NCBI GenBank assembly: GCA_028023455.1
Contig: JAQFVV010012423.1
Coordinates: forward strand, 9,218,269-9,282,268
DNA: 64,000 bases
Direction: 5' to 3'
Origin: Epiperipatus broadwayi
Lineage: Eukaryota; Onychophora; Udeonychophora; Euonychophora; Peripatidae
In this document: piece by piece, positions 58,600 through 64,000 of the stretch
Layout of the letters: each line of letters starts with the position of its first letter
Position numbering within the stretch: position 1 is the stretch's first letter
Position numbers and translations under genes: made by a program
The notes under the pieces: generated by a model
Databases searched by the model: none
Told to the model about the DNA's origin: nothing
Seen by the model: only the letters and a program-made list of their open reading frames with translations

Positions 58600-58787
58600 T
58601 GTTTATATTTTCCTTTATACACATATATACAAGGAGAAACTTTTAGACAAATAAGTTATAAGTAAAAATATTTAAGAACTTTTAATTTCTATTTAAAAAG
58701 AATGTATCTTTAAAAGTCTTTAAATATTTTTACTTGTAACTTTTTTCTGTCTAAAAGTTTCTCCATGTATATAAAAGAAAATTTAAC
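58600..58787. repeat. Short inverted-repeat (MITE-like) element
   Basis: Arms of about 75 bp (58605-58680 and 58708-58787) include GGAGAAACTTTTAGACA against TGTCTAAAAGTTTCTCC, and TAAAAATATTTAA against TTAAATATTTTTA. No coding part and no clear target duplication in AT-rich flanks. Confidence 0.65.
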
Positions 58788-61427
58788 CATTAGTCTTTAT
58801 TAACACACTCATGCAAGCATGTTATATATACATAGTTGCACTCATGGAAGTGCATTCTCTAACAGCTAGACATAGCAGTCTGGATGTCACGAACTTCATA
58901 AACAATTAGTAAAATCACTGTCTCAATGTTTAAATACCGATTACATTATCGACAGAAAACCATTAACACAACACGAGACTGAAGTTGGCGCTAATTGTAT
59001 TTCCTCTTGTGACAAATCTGATGTCTTAACAGTTCACAAATGAACCGCATATTGTCAAATAGTGATAATGATTAAAAATATTTATGAAAAAATGTAAAAT
59101 AAATTACACATAAAACATATTGTTTTGAATAAAATTAAAGTTAATAAAAAAAATTTGTCTTGTATCAATTTTTTTCAAATTTGAAATTTTTTATTAGTCA
59201 TTTTATTATTATTTTTTTTTTTATGTGAATTTTAAAGCAATTTTACCTTGTTGCTTTGGTTTTATGCAAATTTTTGAAAATTATGGAATGTATCCCACAT
59301 TTTTCAAGGTAAGTTAAGTCTATTTTTGTGTGATTTTTTTTAAAACGGTTTTCTGTGGAACTTATCTACCACATAAAGAGACCCAGGTATATATGAAAAA
59401 CCTAGATTAGCAAAACAACTTTATTTTATAAATATTTTAATTTATATAGTAATTTCTATTAGCAAATTGCATATTTTAACATTTGCGTCAGTCATTTATT
59501 AATATATTTTAGTCTTGAAATATAAATATATTTTAAATTAAGATGTCTTTTCTTGTTCAGCACACATTAAGAGTTGGCACTAATTTTTATATTTTAAAGA
59601 CAAAGATAATGTGATCTAAATAAGTAATAAGAGGAATCTGTGTTTTATAATGCATTTGTAAAATATTTCAGAATATAATTTATTTCGAAAGTCAGTCTTA
59701 AGTCTTGATTCACTTAATCCAATATTCCATGCATTTTACTAATGATATTATCTCATAAATTTATGATTTCATGATCTTGCATTTTATATTTTGCCAACAG
59801 AGTTGAGCAAACAAAAAATATAAAGTTGATTATGTATTAATTGCCTTAATAATAAAGCAGTCAACTCTTGCGATCAATTTGTTCTGCTTAAAAGAAATTT
59901 TTTATCATTTCTAAAAAATAAAAGCTGATTTCAATTATTTTAAAGGCAAATAAATATACTTATGCCCTATTATGCTTAGATTTGAGAAACAACTATTTGA
60001 AGAATTGATTTATTTCTTATTACAGTTTTTGATTTCAATTAAAAAAATTGAACTTTAAATTATTATCCATTACATAATATGGCAACTCAATTTTAAACTT
60101 AACTACTATTTCTGCATACACACACACACACAGCTGTAGAAAATTCACCTAATAAATTGGAAAAAACCAACTAGTAAACTTAATAGTCTGACCATTACTT
60201 TATTTACCCAATAGCCAGTCACTATCATTCATAAATCATTTTTCTTTCCATTGAACAATTTATTACACTAGAATATGACCATATTTGCAAGTCAAACTTT
60301 AAGCAATATTTATATTCATTCTGATATAATTTGGCAGCCCATTAAAAGCCCTGATATATCCCCATGTCTGGGAGAGAAAAGAAACCAGATAGTTACGTAT
60401 ACCTACAAAAATTAAACACTAAATTTGAAAGCCAAAAGACTAAATAGGTTATAAATAATTGCAGTAGTTATCATATATAGTGATTGGAGAGAGAAGAGAA
60501 AATAATGCAGCATTAAAAGAGAAAATGTAGAAGATAAACTTGAAGTAATAATTTAATTATTTATGCCAAAGATGATTGATATTAGAGATGTGTTTAAGTC
60601 ATGAAGGAATAAAAATGGAATGATACAGAAAGAAAATGTACAAAAATGATATAGCAATCAGTTCAAATAATTAAAAGGAATGCTTGAATAATAATTAGCC
60701 TATAACAAAAAAATAGAATAGCTTGTCTAATGCAAACAATTACTATAAAGGGAATTTAAAGCACAGTTCAAGGATATTAACATAATAGACAATGTATACA
60801 ATAGTAAAGCAAAAATGAAAAATGTGATTACTGAATAGATATTATAATGTTAAATTAAATAAAAGATGATAAAGCAATAACAACAAAATAGAACAAGAAC
60901 AAAAAACAAGACATGGTAAAAAGTGATGAAAGAATTAGTGAAGAAAATAGGCAAAGAAATGAAGCATGACAAAAAAAGTGAAAGAAATAAAAACATTCAT
61001 AAAAAGAATAGATGAAGTAAAAAACAAAACAAAATGGGAAGTGTCAAAAAATGGGTATGAATATCAACCAAATAAACAAGATAATAATGAAAATGATAAC
61101 TAAATAGAAATGTTGTTAAATCAAATAAAATGAGAGAGAAAAAACAGAGCACAATCTGGAAAACAAGATGTAAATGAAATTATAAAACAAATTGAACAAG
61201 TGATAGAAAAAATTATCAGCAAGTAACTAAAAAAATAAAACAAGATTAAAAAAAGAATTTTCAAAAAGATAAAGAAAAAATTCCAAGAGTATTTATCAAT
61301 TCAAATAATACAATTTTCTTCTTCTTCCTTTCTTTATATATTAATTATTATATTTACATATGATACCATTTCCAACTTTCTTATACATTTAACAATACTA
61401 CTTTTACACCAAAATTTTACTCTTACA
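58788..61427. other. Unassigned DNA; balanced block at 58840-59070, A-rich block at 60480-61320
   Basis: 58840-59070 has clearly higher GC than its surroundings and could be a regulatory or exon-flanking region, but shows no motif I can name. 60480-61320 is extremely A-rich on the plus strand; translations are Lys/Asn-rich with stops in every frame, so it may be a decayed poly-Lys PLE or LINE leader, or just low-complexity DNA. Confidence 0.4.
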
Positions 61428-61458
61428 GTTTCGACTATCCTGCAATCATCATCAGAAC
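61428..61458 (-). ncRNA. Hammerhead-like hairpin, PLE-associated (minus strand)
   Basis: On the minus strand: CTGATGA (61455-61449), one extra T, stem GATTG/TAGTC with loop CAGGA, then GAAAC, TGTA. Compared with 35294 the stem has a compensating-type change (CAGTC to TAGTC, G-C to G-U) and the core is kept. As there, the extra base before stem II is non-canonical. Confidence 0.5.
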
Positions 61459-61807
61459 TATAATATCCAAATATATAATCATACAATTAATACATTATAT
61501 TTATATACATAATCAATAATGTACATCTTAGCCTGACCATTACAAATAATCATTTTCCATTTTATTATTCTATTCTTAACTAATTGCATTTTATTTATAG
61601 TATTTTATTATTAAATTATTCTAAAACAATTTTATTATAATTTTAAAACTTTAATCTTTAAACTCTAAATATTTAATCTATCATTTTATTATTATCTTTT
61701 TAATTATATTTTCTTAATTTTAAACTTTCTTTATTTTTATTGTATATTTAACTATTTATTTTTTTACATTATAAGTTACTTTTTTATTACATTACTAAAT
61801 ACTTAGA

Positions 61808-62945
61808 GGCAAAACTCACTATATATGCTCTCAGATCCAAGGCTCCTCACTGATGAAGGCCATAAGCCAGAAACTAGTCTGGAGATATTGGATGAGTAGG
61901 CACTAGATGGGGATTTTATGCACAAGCCTTCTGGCATCCATTGATTACTCTAGCTTGTTGTGTGTGGCAATATATATAGTGAGTTTTGCCTGTTTTAACA
62001 AGTTATACACAAGCATGAGGAGGTAGTCATGTGATGTTTATTGACTTAAAACCAATCCTGCCTAATAGCATAGTGGTGGCTATGGTTATTAAAGAACCAA
62101 AGACATCAAAATGTATGGGTACTGAACTGGGTTCAGACCCATACGACTATAGAAGCTAATGGGCTTGGATTGAAAACATTAAGATGTTTTCAATTTAAGA
62201 CTCATAGTTTTGTAGTTAAATGTAGATAAAAGATGGTTGGTGGAGAGATGCAGTGCTCTCAGATCCAAGGCTCCTCACAAACAAAGGCCATAAGCCAGAA
62301 ACTAGTTTGGGGATATTGGATGAATAGGCACTAGACGGGGATTTTATGCACAAGCCTTCTGGCATCCATTGATTACTTTAGCTTGTTGTGTGTGGCAATA
62401 TATATAGCGAGTTTTGCCTGTTTTAACAACAGTTATACACAAGCATAAAAGGAGATAGTCATGTGATGTTTATTGGCTTAAAACCAATCCTACCTAATAG
62501 GATAGTGGTGGCTATGGTTATTAAAAAACCAAAGACACCAAAATGTAAGGGTACTGAACTGGGTTCAGACCCATGACTATAGAAGCTAATGGGCTTGGAT
62601 TGAAAACATTAAGGTGTTTTCAATTTAAGACTCATAGTTTTGTAGTTAAATGTAGTTAAAAGGTGTTTGCTGGAGGGTTGCATTAGATCCTAAGATCTAG
62701 ATGCAGTGCTCTCAGATCCAAGGCTCCTCACTGATGAAGGTCATTAGTCTGGGGATTTTGGATGAGTATCCTAAGATCTAGATGCAGTCCTCTCAGAACC
62801 AAGGCTCCTCACTGATGAAGGCCATTAGTCTGGGATATTGGATGAGTAGGCACTAGATGGGGATTTTATGCACAAGCCTTCTGGCATCTATTGATTACTC
62901 TAGCTTGTTTTGTGTGGCAATATATATAGTGTTTTGCCTGTTTTA
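61808..62945 (+). mobile_element. Retrozyme-like tandem array (locus 4)
   Basis: Two full units and two partial ones in direct repeat. Cleavage-site equivalents lie at 61879, 62307, 62749 and 62830, giving periods of 428, 442 and 81 bp (the last is a partial unit). Units share CTCTCAGATCCAAGGCTCCT, GCACAAGCCTTCTGGCATC, AGTCATGTGATGTTTATTG and ACTGAACTGGGTTCAGACCC. The left border carries a short inverted piece (GGCAAAACTCACTATATAT, inverse at 61970-61990). No ORF spans a unit. Tandem hammerhead-bounded units are the defining layout of animal retrozymes. Confidence 0.75.
61845..61884 (+). ncRNA. Hammerhead ribozyme in array unit 1
   Basis: CTGATGA (61850-61856), stem II GGC/GCC with loop CATAA flanked by an A-A mismatch where the closing pair should be, GAAA (61870-61873), stem III AC/GT with loop TA, cleavage base C61879, stem I CTCA-side pairing with TGGAG (A-U, C-G, U-G, mismatch, C-G). 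Unit 2 has lost CTGATGA (CACAAACA). Units 3 and 4 keep CTGATGA but have lost stem II and GAAAC by deletion. Confidence 0.65.
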
Positions 62946-63078
62946 TTGTTTTCTCCCCATGCAGATCACCTTCACTCTCGAAAATTATTCATTACCAGAG
63001 AATAAAAGATCTAGATGGATAGATATGATAAGGAATTCATGGAACTTTTGTCTCAGAAAAATCTACTCTGTAGATTAA
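62940..63078 (+). CDS. Possible exon with THAP-like sequence
   Basis: A strong acceptor-like tract (TTTTCTCCCCATGCAG, 62949-62964) precedes an open stretch: ITFTLENYSLPENKRSRWID, then MIRNSWNFCLRKIYSVD and a stop at 63076-63078. The spacing F/L-P-ENK--RW---I---W-----R--S-D resembles the second half of a THAP zinc-finger domain (P......W...I.R..W.P.....ICS.HF); the Cys/His ligands expected after it are missing or out of frame. It could be a decayed P-element/THAP9-type exon, a host THAP exon interrupted by a frameshift, or chance. Confidence 0.3.
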
Positions 63079-64000
63079 AAAAAAGATGTAGAGTTCATAT
63101 AGATCACTGAAATCTTTTATTACTTTGCAAGACTTCAGGTAAAATGATATTGCATATATATAATAGATAAAGAAATGTATGTAGAAATAGTAATATTGTG
63201 CCACACTATTAATTGTATACTAGTTGTCTGAGCCATTAACATTAACATTTATCCTCTATTCTATTCTGTGTGGAAAATATTTTAAAACATTTATTTAATG
63301 AGTTATATCCTTGAATGATTTTTTTAGTCTTATTCAGTTGGCGATTGATGAGTCCACAATTGTTTCTTATGGAAAAAGTTAAACTGCAAAATGTGCTGAC
63401 TATTCCATATATTTTGTAATTATCAATTAAAAATTTATATAAAGCTAGCTACTCCTGGATATTGCAATATTATATTTAAAAAAGTATATTACTGAAATTA
63501 CAAAAAAGATGGAAGTATATATGAATTAATTAAACTTTTTTTGAACCAATACATATCATTTTCATGTTAAATAATAAAATTATATACAGATAATGATTGT
63601 AGAATATTAATTGAATTAAGATCATAGTTAAAAAGTTTTAGAAAAAATAACAATGAATTAATATTAATAGTTATGAATATTGATTAAAAACTAATAACAC
63701 TGGTGAACTCTAATATAATAAAACTTATACACAAGAAATTCCCATGATTATATTGAACATATAAATTCTTGTCTGATCACCAAAGTTATGCAGTGTTAGG
63801 CTGTTTATACATGGATGGTTGATGATCTAGAAATTCTGAATGTTGTAGGCCACCTTATTATTTGGCAGTAGAAAAGTTTGTTATTAATTGAAAGATTATT
63901 TTGATCCCTTAATGGGAACAAGCAGAATATATTTGTAATGTTGACTCCATATATTCTTGTCACTACACTAAAATTATTCATATAGTAAACAAACATGGAT
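63079..64000. other. AT-rich DNA, nothing recognised
   Basis: A 63-codon minus frame at 63996-63805 has no known domain. No repeat partner in the window. Confidence 0.5.

Noticed and set aside
61808-62945. CRISPR array
   Set aside because: The repeats are about 428 bp without short repeat-spacer periodicity, and the DNA is eukaryotic.

Overview
The window is AT-rich, intron- and repeat-laden nuclear DNA of an animal, most likely an invertebrate. There is no prokaryotic gene layout, no operon and no long uninterrupted host reading frame. What can be recognised is one good host-type exon (a MADF domain with a consensus splice donor), one doubtful THAP-like exon, and a dense layer of old mobile elements: Ty3/gypsy LTR elements, RTE-type LINEs, EN+ Penelope-like elements (PLEs), a tRNA-derived SINE, fold-back and TIR DNA elements, and long trinucleotide microsatellites. 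The species cannot be fixed from the sequence. A degenerate CCCTAA-type stretch and the PLE/retrozyme content would fit several AT-rich invertebrate lineages.

Layout. 1-2.6 kb: AT-rich DNA without a recognisable gene. 2.6-11 kb: three same-orientation copies of one LTR-like repeat (minus strand, two with a shared tRNA-primer-like site), one of them split by a hammerhead element at 3.66-4.15 kb, plus a SINE with target duplication at 7.0 kb. 11.3-12.0 kb: interleaved inverted repeats. 13.7-19.0 kb: an element with 1.64-kb direct terminal repeats and a coiled-coil gag-like ORF, flanked by a very long (71-74 bp) direct duplication. 20.25-23.6 kb: a minus-strand gypsy element with both LTRs and a clean ATGTG target duplication, lacking integrase, inserted into a LINE tail. 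23.6-29 kb: mostly unannotatable DNA with a 0.54-kb palindrome and the MADF exon. 29.1-29.9 kb: a second hammerhead element. 30.2-32.9 kb: a decayed gypsy element (gag and integrase C-terminus remain). 32.9-38.4 kb: PLE remnants, including two copies head to head. 44.8-45.8 kb: a third hammerhead locus. 46.8-47.8 and 55.8-56.8 kb: two copies of the same RTE-type LINE. 49.0-52.1 kb: a fold-back transposon with about 500-bp inverted arms. 52.2-52.5 kb: an (AAC)/(AGC)/(AAT) microsatellite next to a 1.93-kb TIR element. 57.4-57.8 kb: another PLE piece. 61.8-62.95 kb: a tandem array of hammerhead units.

The most interesting system is the hammerhead family. Four loci carry the ordered core CTGANGA - short stem II - GAAA - two- to four-bp stem III - GUH - stem I, in units that repeat every 419-428 bp where they are tandem, and that are bounded by 10-13 bp target duplications where they are inverted. 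This is what is expected of animal retrozymes (non-coding retroelements copied from self-cleaved circular RNA, thought to use PLE machinery), and PLE coding remnants with RT and GIY-YIG-like sequence lie in the same window. A second, PLE-linked family of hairpins with a related but non-canonical core occurs at five further places. All protein-coding elements seen here are broken, so the elements are fossils at these loci; activity of the ribozymes is untested.
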